From Pseudomonadota bacterium (GTDB taxonomy: Bacteria; Pseudomonadota; Gammaproteobacteria; Burkholderiales; Burkholderiaceae_C): a stretch of DNA of 9,842 nt. Position 1 is the first letter of the stretch; each line of letters starts with the position of its first letter. A model generated the notes under the pieces. It searched no databases. It was not told the DNA's origin and saw nothing but the letters and a program-made list of their open reading frames with translations. Positions 1 to 6,851 of this stretch are shown one piece after another. The translations under genes were made by a program, and so were the position numbers. The stretch lies in contig JAFAGF010000302.1 of NCBI GenBank assembly GCA_023422975.1, positions 1-9,842 of the forward strand, in the 5' to 3' direction.

Positions 1-444
1 TGGCGCACTGAGCAGTGGATGCTTTCACCCTACGGCCGTTTGCAGTTTGCCCGCAGCAGTTTGGATGCGTACACGGAAACAGGCGCAGGCTGGCATGCGT
101 TGCACTTTGAAAAGCAAAGTATCACCAACACTTCAGCATCGCTGGGCTTGCGCGGCGAGGTCAGCCACGAAACCCGCTGGGGTACGCTGCTGCCATTTGG
201 CCGCTTGGAGCTGCAACATGACTTTGACCACCAATCTGACGTTCGCCTTGGTTACGCAGACTTGATTGGCACATCACAAAGCTACAGCATTAGCAGCACC
301 ACGCTGGGACGCAACCGCGTACAAGTGGGCTTTGGCAGCCGATTGCAGTCGCGCGTGGGTACGTTTGCGGCAGAAATGCAGTTCACACGCAGCAGCCATA
401 GCTTTCAGCGTGGACTGCGCTTGATGTACACCACACGCTGGTAA
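1..444 (+). CDS. Autotransporter beta-barrel domain, C-terminal end (partial)
   Basis: The frame is open from the first base, so the gene begins outside the window and only its last 147 codons are present, ending in TAA at 442-444. The translation alternates polar and hydrophobic residues in short stretches, as in outer-membrane beta-strands. It contains phrases typical of type V autotransporter translocators: PYGRLQFARSSLDAYTETG, then TLLPFGRLELQHDF, and a last strand ending in an aromatic residue (LRLMYTTRW). In this family the C-terminal barrel inserts in the outer membrane with the help of the BAM machinery and exports the N-terminal passenger; the terminal aromatic residue is part of the BAM signal. 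The passenger is not visible, so the cargo (adhesin, protease, esterase) cannot be named. A stand-alone porin is less likely because of the autotransporter-like strand motifs. Confidence 0.82.
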   Translation, partial: WRTEQWMLSPYGRLQFARSSLDAYTETGAGWHALHFEKQSITNTSASLGLRGEVSHETRWGTLLPFGRLELQHDFDHQSDVRLGYADLIGTSQSYSISSTTLGRNRVQVGFGSRLQSRVGTFAAEMQFTRSSHSFQRGLRLMYTTRW

Positions 445-506
445 GCGGGCATATGGAGCGCGTTGGCTGGGCCTGAGGCTGGTTTTAGTGTGACCAACAC
501 CACCCA

Positions 507-523
507 GCAAACCGCAGGTTTGC
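507..523. repeat. Perfect 7-bp hairpin after the autotransporter gene
   Basis: GCAAACC (507-513), a 3-base loop and GGTTTGC (517-523) form a perfect inverted repeat 62 bases past the autotransporter stop. No T-run follows on either strand, so it is not a textbook intrinsic terminator. It may stabilise the mRNA 3' end or assist Rho-dependent termination between the two convergent genes. Confidence 0.4.
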
Positions 524-549
524 GTTCGAGACGAGGCGCGAAGCCGCTG

Positions 550-578
550 GCAGCACAGGCGTACGACTTCGGTGCTGC
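550..578. repeat. Inverted repeat in the convergent gap
   Basis: GCAGCAC (550-556) and GTGCTGC (572-578) are perfect complements around a 15-base loop. A smaller inverted repeat follows: GGCTA (592-596), loop GCGT, TAGCC (601-605), just past the MFS stop on the minus strand. Neither has a T-tract. They lie where the autotransporter and MFS transcripts would collide, so an RNA 3'-end role is possible but unproven. Confidence 0.3.
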
Positions 579-609
579 AACGACGTATCTAGGCTAGCGT
601 TAGCCACTC

Positions 610-2031
610 TTAAGGCTGCAAGCGCGCCACCGGGGTGTGGCGTAGCCCGCTAAAACATGCGGCCAGCAGCGCAAAGCCCCCGGCCATCCACAGGGCACGC
701 TGCTCGGCCACACCCTCGGTGCCCGGCCACAGCACAAACGCCCCCGCCAAGCAGATGGCACCCAAGCCCTGTCCAATGTGGCGCGCCGTGCCCAGCATGC
801 CGCTGGCAGCGCCGCTGCGGTGTACCGGTGCCGAAGTCACGATGGTGTGGTTGTTGGGCGACTGAAACAAGGCAAAGCCCGCGCCACACAGCGCCATGCG
901 CCAGGCCATGTCCCAAGCCGCAGCGCCCACCGGCAATAAAGCCAGCGCCCACAGCCCTGCGGCAAACAGCAGCATGCCCATGGCCCCCAGCCGCCCTGCG
1001 GGAATACGGCCAATCTTGCGCCCCACCAGCGGTGCCACCACCGCTAGCGCCAGCGGCCATGCGCTGATCAGCAGCCCCGCTTGGCCGGTGCTCACCCCAT
1101 GGCTTTCAATCAGCAAAAACGGCATGGCCAAAAATGCCATGGTTTGCGCACTGAAAGCACCAATCGATGCGCCCATCGACAGCCGAAAAACGGGAATGCG
1201 CAGCAAATCCAGTGGCAGCATGGGCTGCGTCTGCGGCTTTTGGCGCCGCACATACAGCCAGCCTGCGGCACCTCCCAGCAGCAGCCATGTACCAGCCCAC
1301 CACAACCCTTGGCCCGGCTGGTAGTGGCTGATGCGGTCCAGCGCCAAGAAAACCGCGCCAAACATGAATACGTTAAGCAGCACATCCCACCAAGAAAGCC
1401 CCTGCGCTGATGGCGCACCGCTGGCGGGCTGCGGCAAGGCCTTCAGCCCCAGCCAGCACACCCACAATGCCAGCGGCAGATGCAGGCAAAACAGCCAGCG
1501 CCACTCCCACACCGACAGCACCGCTGCTGCCAGCACCGGGCCCATCACCGTGCTCAGCGCCACCACCATCGAGTTCAACGCCATGCCCTGGCCCAGCATG
1601 CTGCGCGGGTAAATCTGGCGCACCAGCGCGCCGTTCACACTCAGCGCGCCGGCCATGCCCATGCCCTGCAAGGCACGCGCAGCAATCAGCCACGGCAGCG
1701 ACGGCGCCAGCGCCGCCATCACGCTGGCCAGGCCAAACACCAGCATGCCCCACAGGTACACACGTTTGTAGCCCAAGCGGTCGCCCAAAGCCGCCAGCGG
1801 CAGCAGCAGCACCAGCGAGGCAATTTGGTTGGCATTGACCACCCACAAGGTGTAGGCCGGGTCAATTTGAAACTGGCGCGCCATTTGGGGCAGCGCCAAA
1901 TTCAGCATGGTGCTGTCCAGCACGCAAATCATCAGTCCGCAAACAATGACCGCCATGGCCAGCTTGCGCGCCCGCCCCTGCATGCCATCAGGCTGCACGG
2001 AGGATGGCGAAGGCATATCCGAAACACTCAT
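610..2031 (-). CDS. MFS drug-efflux transporter, DHA2 (EmrB/QacA) type
   Basis: A 473-residue inner-membrane transporter, predicted to export small toxic compounds in exchange for protons. The sequence shows the signature motifs of the drug:H+ antiporter families in order: LDSTMLNLALPQM in the first membrane helix (motif D1), GDRLGYKRVYLWG in the first cytoplasmic loop (motif A), RALQGMGMAGALSV in helix 4 (motif B) and MGPVLAAAV in helix 5 (motif C). A second-half motif, FQSPNNHTIVTSAP followed by RSGAASGMLGTARHIGQG, is typical of DHA2 members. About 13-14 hydrophobic helices can be counted, fitting the 14-helix DHA2 architecture. The ATG at 2031 is preferred over an in-frame TTG two codons upstream, although neither has a strong Shine-Dalgarno. 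No periplasmic adaptor (EmrA-like) or regulator gene is adjacent, so the substrate cannot be inferred. It follows icd on the same strand but is separated from it by a terminator. Confidence 0.88.
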   Translation of the reverse strand: MSVSDMPSPSSVQPDGMQGRARKLAMAVIVCGLMICVLDSTMLNLALPQMARQFQIDPAYTLWVVNANQIASLVLLLPLAALGDRLGYKRVYLWGMLVFGLASVMAALAPSLPWLIAARALQGMGMAGALSVNGALVRQIYPRSMLGQGMALNSMVVALSTVMGPVLAAAVLSVWEWRWLFCLHLPLALWVCWLGLKALPQPASGAPSAQGLSWWDVLLNVFMFGAVFLALDRISHYQPGQGLWWAGTWLLLGGAAGWLYVRRQKPQTQPMLPLDLLRIPVFRLSMGASIGAFSAQTMAFLAMPFLLIESHGVSTGQAGLLISAWPLALAVVAPLVGRKIGRIPAGRLGAMGMLLFAAGLWALALLPVGAAAWDMAWRMALCGAGFALFQSPNNHTIVTSAPVHRSGAASGMLGTARHIGQGLGAICLAGAFVLWPGTEGVAEQRALWMAGGFALLAACFSGLRHTPVARLQP

Positions 2032-2044
2032 ATTCAACCGTTGA

Positions 2045-2117
2045 GATAGCTATTTTTGATAGCTATAAGCGCTTACCAGATAAGCGCCAAACCCCTATTT
2101 ACCAAAAACTTAAGGCA
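2045..2117. repeat. Comamonadaceae-type palindromic repeat, copy 1
   Basis: A tandem GATAGCTAT (2045-2053 and 2058-2066) leads into a near-perfect hairpin: AGCGCTTA (2068-2075), loop CCAGA, TAAGCGCC (2081-2088; 7 of 8 pairs). An AT-rich tail (CCCCTATTTACCAAAAACTTAA) follows. The pattern TTGATAGCT - AGCGCTT - AAGCGC - pyrimidine/A-rich tail resembles an intergenic repeat I recall from many Comamonadaceae genomes; that identification is from memory. Related copies lie at 4084-4140 and, more degenerate, at 7601-7650. Confidence 0.6.
2062..2090 (-). promoter_or_regulatory. Candidate sigma-70 promoter of the MFS gene, inside the repeat
   Basis: On the minus strand TTGGCG (2090-2085, 4 of 6 to TTGACA) is followed after exactly 17 bases by TATAGC (2067-2062, 4 of 6 to TATAAT). 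Transcription would begin near 2055, giving a leader of about 25 bases before the ATG at 2031. It lies downstream of the icd terminator, so it would let the MFS gene be expressed independently. Both hexamers belong to the palindromic repeat. Confidence 0.4.
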
Positions 2118-2128
2118 TCCAAGGGCGT

Positions 2129-2152
2129 AAAAAACCCCGCATGGCTGCGGGG
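2129..2152 (-). terminator. Intrinsic terminator of icd
   Basis: Read on the minus strand, CCCCGCA, a 4-base loop and TGCGGGG form a 7-bp stem (2152-2146 with 2141-2135), immediately followed by six T (2134-2129). It is 46 bases past the icd stop. This is a textbook Rho-independent terminator in icd orientation. Confidence 0.92.
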
Positions 2153-2198
2153 TGGGGTCTGTAGCGACTTAGGGCACGCAAGCGTTCGCTCACCGCGC

Positions 2199-3458
2199 TT
2201 ACAGGTTTTGAATGACCACGCGACCAAAGCCGGAGCACGACACCTGCGTAGCCCCGTCCATCAAACGTGCAAAGTCGTACGTGACCTTTTTGCTTTGAAT
2301 GGCTTTTTCCATCGCCGCAATGATGAGGTCTGCCGCTTCCGACCAGCCCATGTGGCGCAGCATCATCTCACCACACAAAATCATGGAGCCGGGGTTCACA
2401 TAATCCTTGCCCGCATACTTGGGCGCCGTACCGTGCGTGGCCTCAAACACCGCCACGGCACTGGACATGTTCGCACCCGGTGCAATACCGATACCGCCCA
2501 CTTGCGCGGCCACCGCGTCCGAGATGTAGTCGCCATTCAAGTTCATCGTGGCGATCACGCTGTACTCTGCGGGGCGCAGCAACACCTGCTGGAAGAAGGC
2601 GTCGGTGATGCTGTCTTTGATGGTGATGCGCTTGCCCGTCTTGGGGTTCTTCAACTCCACCCACGGGCCACCGTCCACCAGCTCGCCGCCAAACTCGGCA
2701 ATCGCCAGGTCATAGCCCCAGTCACGGAAGCTGCCTTCCGTGTATTTCATGATGTTGCCCTTGTGTACCAGCGTGACCGAAGGCTTGTCATGGTCAATCG
2801 CGTACTGGATGGCCTGGCGCACCAGACGCTCGGTGCCTTCCTTGGACACGGGCTTGATGCCAAGGCCCGATGTCTCCGGGAAGCGAATCTTGTCGATGCC
2901 CAACTCATCGCGCAAGAACGCAATCAGCTTTTGGGCCTTGTCCGAACCCGCAGCAAACTCAATGCCCGCGTAAATGTCTTCTGAGTTTTCACGGAAGATG
3001 ACCATATCGGTCTTCTCGGGCTCGCGCACCGGCGAAGGCACGCCCTGGAAGTAACGCACAGGGCGCAGGCAAACATACAAATCCAGCGCCTGGCGCAGTG
3101 CCACATTCAGCGAGCGAATGCCGCCACCCACGGGCGTATTCAGCGGGCCTTTGATGGAGACGGCGTAGTCACGCACGGCATCCATCGTCTCTTGTGGCAG
3201 CCACTCATCGGGGCCATACACTTGTGTGGATTTTTGCCCGGCATACACCTCCATCCACTGGATCTGGCGCACCTCACCGTAGGCCTTGGCCACCGCAGCA
3301 TCCACCACTTTGCGCATCACCGGCGTGACATCCACGCCCACGCCGTCGCCTTCGATGAAGGGAATGATCGGCTTGCTGGGCACGTTCAAGGTCATGTCTG
3401 CACGGACGGTGATTTTCTCGCCGTGCGCGGGAATTTGAATGTGGGTGGTCTTGCTCAT
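2199..3458 (-). CDS. icd: Isocitrate dehydrogenase, NADP-dependent, dimeric type
   Basis: A 419-residue TCA-cycle enzyme converting isocitrate to 2-oxoglutarate and CO2 with reduction of NADP+; E. coli Icd has 416 residues. Visible motifs: the N-terminal substrate/nucleotide region PFIEGDGVG (33-41); the active-site loop [16 protein letters not shown] (108-123), whose Ser116 matches the serine phosphorylated by AceK in E. coli; [11 protein letters not shown] with catalytic Tyr163; Lys233 in [12 protein letters not shown]; metal-binding aspartates in [10 protein letters not shown] (Asp310, Asp314); and [17 protein letters not shown], in which Lys347 and Tyr348 are the NADP-selective pair. The ATG at 3458 is chosen because [10 protein letters not shown] is a normal N-terminus and AGGAGA (3474-3469) sits 10 bases upstream; an in-frame TTG at 3482 would lie upstream of that ribosome site. 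The gene is divergent from the DUF192 gene and has its own terminator. A second, unrelated isocitrate dehydrogenase is encoded nearby. Confidence 0.97.
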   Translation of the reverse strand: MSKTTHIQIPAHGEKITVRADMTLNVPSKPIIPFIEGDGVGVDVTPVMRKVVDAAVAKAYGEVRQIQWMEVYAGQKSTQVYGPDEWLPQETMDAVRDYAVSIKGPLNTPVGGGIRSLNVALRQALDLYVCLRPVRYFQGVPSPVREPEKTDMVIFRENSEDIYAGIEFAAGSDKAQKLIAFLRDELGIDKIRFPETSGLGIKPVSKEGTERLVRQAIQYAIDHDKPSVTLVHKGNIMKYTEGSFRDWGYDLAIAEFGGELVDGGPWVELKNPKTGKRITIKDSITDAFFQQVLLRPAEYSVIATMNLNGDYISDAVAAQVGGIGIAPGANMSSAVAVFEATHGTAPKYAGKDYVNPGSMILCGEMMLRHMGWSEAADLIIAAMEKAIQSKKVTYDFARLMDGATQVSCSGFGRVVIQNL

Positions 3459-3515
3459 GGGTGCTTGGTCTCCTGACTCCAAAGCCGAGCCGCTGGGCGG
3501 CGGTGTTTCGCAACC

Positions 3516-3521
3516 ATTCTA
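3516..3521 (-). promoter_or_regulatory. Candidate -10 element of icd
   Basis: TAGAAT on the minus strand (3521-3516) matches TATAAT at 5 of 6 positions and lies 58 bases upstream of the icd ATG. No good -35 hexamer occurs at 16-18 bases (CCGGAA at 17), which would suit an activator-dependent promoter. The palindrome at 3549-3564 lies just upstream of the expected -35 position. Confidence 0.3.
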
Positions 3522-3548
3522 GGGGAGCTTGCAGACCCTTCCGGACAG

Positions 3549-3564
3549 ATGCAGGCACCTGCAT
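3549..3564. promoter_or_regulatory. Operator-like palindrome between icd and the DUF192 gene
   Basis: ATGCAGG - CA - CCTGCAT is a perfect 7+2+7 inverted repeat. It lies 19 bases before the DUF192 start codon and about 28 bases upstream of a candidate icd -10. Its position in a 125-bp divergent intergenic region suits a dimeric regulator affecting one or both genes. I do not recognise the binding protein. Confidence 0.35.
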
Positions 3565-3583
3565 GACATTGCACAATAGCGCC

Positions 3584-4057
3584 ATGAACTTGTTGCCACT
3601 CCGATTTGCGGCCGCCTTGGCCTTGTCCACTGCCTTCACGGGCTTGAGCGCCCATGCCCAGGGCAGCGACCAGCCTCAACTGAATTTGCCGCGCATTGAG
3701 TTGCGCGCAGGCATGTACCGCATTGACACCCAGGTCGCCGCACGCTTTCACGAGCGGCAGACAGGCCTGATGCACCGCACCTCCATGCCCACGCATGAAG
3801 GCATGCTGTTTGTGTTTGAGCAGCCGGGCGTGCAGTGCTTTTGGATGAAGAACACCCTGATCCCGCTGACGGCCGCATTCGTGGCCGACGACGGCACGAT
3901 TGTGAATTTGGCAGACATGCAGCCGCGCGATGAAAACTCGCACTGCTCGGCCAAGCCCGTGCGCTTTGTGCTGGAGATGAACCAAGGCTGGTTCCAGACC
4001 AAAAACATCCGCGCCGGTGCCAAGCTCACGGGGCAGCCATTCCGCAGTCAGCCCTGA
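3584..4057 (+). CDS. Exported DUF192 family protein
   Basis: A 157-residue protein with an N-terminal signal peptide: hydrophobic core at residues 8-22 and a likely signal peptidase I site after AHA at residue 25. It should act in the periplasm. The rest is one DUF192 domain (about residues 45-150). Its hallmarks are visible: ERQTGLMHRTSMPTHEGMLF (58-75), FWMKNTLIPL (86-95), a DDGTIVNL turn, SHCSAKPVRFVLE with the family's conserved Cys121, and a closing NIRAGAKL. The family's function is not established, and I assign none. The ATG at 3584 gives the best signal peptide; an in-frame ATG at 3563 would add seven residues (MTLHNSA) and disturb it. No strong ribosome site is present for either. 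The gene is divergent from icd and convergent with the monomeric isocitrate dehydrogenase gene, so it is probably transcribed alone. Confidence 0.9.
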   Translation: MNLLPLRFAAALALSTAFTGLSAHAQGSDQPQLNLPRIELRAGMYRIDTQVAARFHERQTGLMHRTSMPTHEGMLFVFEQPGVQCFWMKNTLIPLTAAFVADDGTIVNLADMQPRDENSHCSAKPVRFVLEMNQGWFQTKNIRAGAKLTGQPFRSQP

Positions 4058-4083
4058 GGCGGCAGCAGCCTGCAAGCCAATAA

Positions 4084-4140
4084 AAAGAGAGCTGCTTGCG
4101 CTTGATTAGCAAGCACTTCAGATAGATTTACACCTAAAAC
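4084..4140. repeat. Comamonadaceae-type palindromic repeat, copy 2
   Basis: The order of parts matches copy 1: a GAGAGCTGCT lead, a hairpin GCTTGC (4094-4099) / GCAAGC (4109-4114) around CTTGATTA, then an AT-rich tail TTCAGATAGATTTACACC and a run of A. It lies just past the DUF192 stop. It may act as the mRNA end of that gene, but no T-run follows. Confidence 0.5.
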
Positions 4141-4162
4141 CTAGCAAACACGAACGCTAGGT
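4139..4162 (+). terminator. Weak hairpin downstream of the DUF192 gene
   Basis: ACCTAGC (4139-4145) and GCTAGGT (4156-4162) pair perfectly around a 10-base loop. The downstream sequence (GCTCTTGTATTG) is only mildly T-rich. It could contribute to ending the DUF192 transcript, but it is weak as an intrinsic terminator. Confidence 0.3.
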
Positions 4163-4199
4163 GCTCTTGTATTGATATCTCTGCAGATAAAGCACACGC

Positions 4200-4233
4200 A
4201 AAAAAGCCCACAGCCTTTACAAGCTGCGGGCTT
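4200..4233 (-). terminator. Intrinsic terminator of the monomeric isocitrate dehydrogenase gene
   Basis: On the minus strand AGCCCGCAGC (4233-4224), an 8-base loop and GCTGTGGGCT (4215-4206) form a 10-bp stem with one G-U pair, followed by a run of T (4206-4200). The same stem has an A-C mismatch and a poorer T-tract on the plus strand, so it points leftwards, 30 bases past the stop codon. Weak bidirectional activity on the DUF192 transcript is possible. Confidence 0.88.
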
Positions 4234-4262
4234 TCTTCAGCAGTCAGGCTGCTAGGTCACAT

Positions 4263-6497
4263 TCAGGCCAGCGATGCAATCGCGGCGTTGAAGGTGGCGC
4301 TAGGGCGCATCACGGTATCCAGCTTGGCCAGATCCGGCTGGTAGTAACCACCGATGTCGGCCGCCTTGCCTTGCACGGCACCCAACTCCGCCACGATCTT
4401 GGCTTCGTTGTCGGCCAGTGTCTTGGCCAAAGGCGCGAACTTGGCAGCCAGCGCTGCGTCTTCCGTTTGCGCAGCCAAGGCTTGTGCCCAGTACAGCGAC
4501 AGGTAGAACTGCGAGCCACGGTTGTCGATCTGGCCGACCTTGCGCGAAGGCGACTTATTCTCGTCCAGCAGCTTGCCCGTGGCTTGGTCCAGCGTCTTGG
4601 CCAGCAGCTTGGCTTGGGCGTTGCCGTTCTTGATGCCCATGTCTTCCAGCGACACGGCCAAGGCCAAGAACTCACCCAGAGAATCCCAGCGCAGGAAGTT
4701 TTCTTCCACCAGCTGTTGCACGTGCTTGGGGGCCGAGCCGCCCGCACCGGTTTCGTACATGCCGCCGCCCGCCATCAAAGGCACGATAGACAGCATCTTG
4801 GCCGAAGTGCCCAGCTCCAGAATGGGGAACAGGTCAGTCAGGTAGTCGCGCAGAATGTTGCCGGTCACCGAGATGGTGTCCAGGCCGCGTGCCACGCGCT
4901 CCAAGGTGTAACGCATGGCGCGCACTTGGCTCATGATCTGGATGTTCAGACCGGTGGTGTCGTAGTCCTTCAGGTAGGTCTCCACCTTCTTGATCAACTC
5001 GGCTTCGTGCGGACGATAGGGGTCCAGCCAGAAGATCGCGGGCATGCCAGAGTTACGGGCGCGGGTTACGGCCAGCTTCACCCAGTCACGGATAGGCGCA
5101 TCCTTGACCTGGCACATGCGCCAGATGTCGCCCTCTTCCACGTTCTGTGTCAATAGCACTTCGCCGGTGGCGATGTCCACAATGTTGGCCACGCCTGCTT
5201 CGGTGATTTCGAAGGTCTTGTCGTGCGAGCCGTATTCCTCAGCCTTTTGCGCCATCAAGCCCACGTTGGGCACGGTGCCCATGGTCTTGGGGTCAAAGTT
5301 GCCGTGCCACTTGCAGAAATTGATCATTTCTTGGTAGATACGGGCGAACGTGGACTCAGGCATCACCGCCTTGCAGTCGTAAGGCTTGCCGTCCGAACCC
5401 CACATCTTGCCGCCTTGGCGAATCATGGCGGGCATGGATGCGTCCACGATGATGTCGTTGGGCGAGTGGAAGTTGGTGATGCCCTTGGCAGAGTCCACCA
5501 TGGCCAGCTCGGGGCGGTGCTCGTGGCAGGCGTGCAAGTCACGAATGATTTCTTCGCGCTGCGAGGTGGGCAGAGTCTCGATCTTTTCGTAGAGCGTCGA
5601 CATGCCGTTGTTCACGTTCACGCCCAGCTCGTCAAACAGCTTTCCGTGCTTGGCAAACGCGTCCTTGTAATAGATCTTCACGCAGTGACCGAACACGATG
5701 GGGTGCGAGACCTTCATCATCGTGGCCTTCACGTGCAGCGAGAACAAGATACCGGCTTCCTTGCAGTCGTCCAGTTCGCGCTCGTAGAAGTCGCACAGCG
5801 CCTTCTTGCTCATGAACATGGAGTCGATGATTTCGCCGTCTTTCAGCGCCACCTTTTCTTTCAGAACGATGGTCTTGCCAGACTTGGCCTCCAACACCAT
5901 CTTCACGTCACGGGCCTTGTCCAGGGTCATGGACTTTTCACCGTGGTAGAAGTCGCCTTCGTGCATGTGGGAGACGTGGGTCTGCGACCACTGCTTCCAC
6001 TCACCCATGGAGTGGGGATTCTTCTTGGCGTAGTTCTTGACGGCAGCAGGTGCGCGGCGATCCGAGTTGCCTTCGCGCAGCACAGGATTCACGGCCGAGC
6101 CCAGGCACTTGGAGTAGCGCGCCTTGATGGCCTTTTCTTCGTCCGTTGTGGGGTTCTCTGGGAAGTCAGGGATGGCGTAGCCCTTGCCCTGCAACTCCTT
6201 GATCGCGGCCATCAACTGGGCTACAGAGGCCGAGATGTTGGGCAGCTTGATGATGTTGGCTTCGGGTGTCAGGGTCAACTTGCCCAGGTCAGCCAGCGTA
6301 TTGGGCACGCGCTGCGCTTCAGGCAACAGGTCGCTGAACTCGCCCAGGATACGGGCAGCCACAGAGATGTCGCTGGTTTCGACATTCACACCCGCAGTGG
6401 AAGCGAAAGCTTGCACCACAGGCAGGAACGCGCTGGTGGCCAGACGGGGAGCTTCATCCGTCAGGGTGTAGATGATGGTGGATTGCTGAGTTGTCAT
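4263..6497 (-). CDS. icd2: Isocitrate dehydrogenase, NADP-dependent, monomeric type
   Basis: A 744-residue cytoplasmic enzyme of the monomeric isocitrate dehydrogenase family (as in Azotobacter and Corynebacterium, about 740 residues). It catalyses the same reaction as Icd but is not closely related to it in sequence. Family blocks are intact: the substrate loop [20 protein letters not shown] (131-150), [20 protein letters not shown] with metal-ligand Asp352, [13 protein letters not shown] with Arg550 and metal ligands Asp551 and Asp555, and the NADP-binding stretch [19 protein letters not shown] (His592, Arg603). Residue roles are transferred from the Azotobacter enzyme with a shift of about three positions. 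The ATG at 6497 is chosen because [17 protein letters not shown] is the usual N-terminus. The frame stays open for 60 more codons upstream, but that stretch has no family similarity that I recognise. The ribosome site (GCAAGAG directly before ATG) is weak. It ends in its own terminator and has its own 5' region. Confidence 0.97.
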   Translation of the reverse strand: MTTQQSTIIYTLTDEAPRLATSAFLPVVQAFASTAGVNVETSDISVAARILGEFSDLLPEAQRVPNTLADLGKLTLTPEANIIKLPNISASVAQLMAAIKELQGKGYAIPDFPENPTTDEEKAIKARYSKCLGSAVNPVLREGNSDRRAPAAVKNYAKKNPHSMGEWKQWSQTHVSHMHEGDFYHGEKSMTLDKARDVKMVLEAKSGKTIVLKEKVALKDGEIIDSMFMSKKALCDFYERELDDCKEAGILFSLHVKATMMKVSHPIVFGHCVKIYYKDAFAKHGKLFDELGVNVNNGMSTLYEKIETLPTSQREEIIRDLHACHEHRPELAMVDSAKGITNFHSPNDIIVDASMPAMIRQGGKMWGSDGKPYDCKAVMPESTFARIYQEMINFCKWHGNFDPKTMGTVPNVGLMAQKAEEYGSHDKTFEITEAGVANIVDIATGEVLLTQNVEEGDIWRMCQVKDAPIRDWVKLAVTRARNSGMPAIFWLDPYRPHEAELIKKVETYLKDYDTTGLNIQIMSQVRAMRYTLERVARGLDTISVTGNILRDYLTDLFPILELGTSAKMLSIVPLMAGGGMYETGAGGSAPKHVQQLVEENFLRWDSLGEFLALAVSLEDMGIKNGNAQAKLLAKTLDQATGKLLDENKSPSRKVGQIDNRGSQFYLSLYWAQALAAQTEDAALAAKFAPLAKTLADNEAKIVAELGAVQGKAADIGGYYQPDLAKLDTVMRPSATFNAAIASLA

Positions 6498-6676
6498 CTC
6501 TTGCTTTTGGCTCGATGGTTTACTGGGATATGGATAGGCACAAGACCTGGTCCCGACTCGGTTGCCCGCCGCTGTATCCGTTTTGTCTGTGCCCAGAGCA
6601 ACAGCGCAAAATTTCGTATCCGTGAAGCAGACTCCCACAATACAAAATTCTAACCGTTGATCCGCCATTTTTACCA

Positions 6677-6692
6677 AGTCTTCTACAAGAGT
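6677..6692. promoter_or_regulatory. Operator-like palindrome, site 1, upstream of monomeric icd
   Basis: AGTCTTCTACAAGAGT is an imperfect inverted repeat (6 of 8 pairs, core TCTT-N4-AAGA). Its reverse complement matches site 2 at 14 of 16 positions. It lies directly downstream of the candidate -35 TTGACT and upstream of the candidate -10 TAGAAT. Confidence 0.5.
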
Positions 6693-6701
6693 TAGTCAAA
6701 A

Positions 6702-6717
6702 ACTCTTCTATAAGACT
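6702..6717. promoter_or_regulatory. Operator-like palindrome, site 2, upstream of monomeric icd
   Basis: ACTCTTCTATAAGACT is the second member of the pair, 25 bp centre to centre from site 1, again with a TCTT-N4-AAGA core. Two related sites this close suggest cooperative binding of a dimeric regulator. The core resembles TCTTATATAAGA-like palindromes that I loosely associate with GntR-type control of TCA genes in Burkholderiales; this is recall and not verified. Confidence 0.5.
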
Positions 6718-6770
6718 CAATTGACGCAAGCGGTTTTACATGCTTGCGCCTGACAATCTAACAGCGCGGC

Positions 6771-6805
6771 AAAAGAAAAGCCCGCGGGCTTTCACCAGCG
6801 GGCTT
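6771..6805 (-). terminator. Intrinsic terminator of sodB
   Basis: On the minus strand AAGCCCGC (6805-6798), a 12-base loop and GCGGGCTT (6785-6778) form a perfect 8-bp stem, followed by TTCTTTT (6777-6771). It is about 47 bases beyond the sodB stop. Confidence 0.85.
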
Positions 6806-6826
6806 GACCGGCATCATGACCGGCGA

Positions 6827-6842
6827 TGACAGTTATCTGTCA
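6827..6842 (-). repeat. Small hairpin directly after sodB
   Basis: TGACAG (6827-6832) and CTGTCA (6837-6842) pair perfectly around a 4-base loop, 9 bases past the sodB stop and before the main terminator. It may protect the mRNA 3' end. Confidence 0.4.
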
Positions 6843-6851
6843 GTCAGTGCA

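Larger units (their letters stand above)
6498..6851. other. Intergenic region between the monomeric icd gene and sodB (354 bp)
   Basis: No gene is visible here. From right to left it holds two hairpins downstream of sodB (6827-6842 and the terminator 6771-6805), a further 7-bp hairpin CGCAAGC/GCTTGCG (6725-6731 with 6742-6748), two matching palindromes (6677-6692 and 6702-6717) and candidate promoter elements for the monomeric icd gene. Those are TTGACT (6699-6694) between the palindromes, and TAGAAT (6652-6647, 5 of 6 to the -10 consensus). A leader of roughly 140 bases to the ATG at 6497 would follow from the second element. The leader shows no fold that I would claim. Confidence 0.7.

Noticed and set aside
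2004..2984. A 326-codon open frame on the plus strand opposite icd
   Set aside because: It runs from the MFS start through the repeat and terminator into the complement of icd. It has no ribosome site or recognisable domain, so it is a shadow frame.
5223..6653. A 476-codon open frame on the plus strand opposite the monomeric icd gene
   Set aside because: It is antisense to a gene with unmistakable family motifs. Its translation is rich in His, Gln, Arg, Val and Leu without domain features, as expected from the complement of a GC-rich coding frame.
6498..6677. In-frame N-terminal extension of the monomeric isocitrate dehydrogenase (60 codons)
   Set aside because: The family N-terminus begins at [12 protein letters not shown]. 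The extension has no family similarity that I recognise and overlaps candidate promoter elements.
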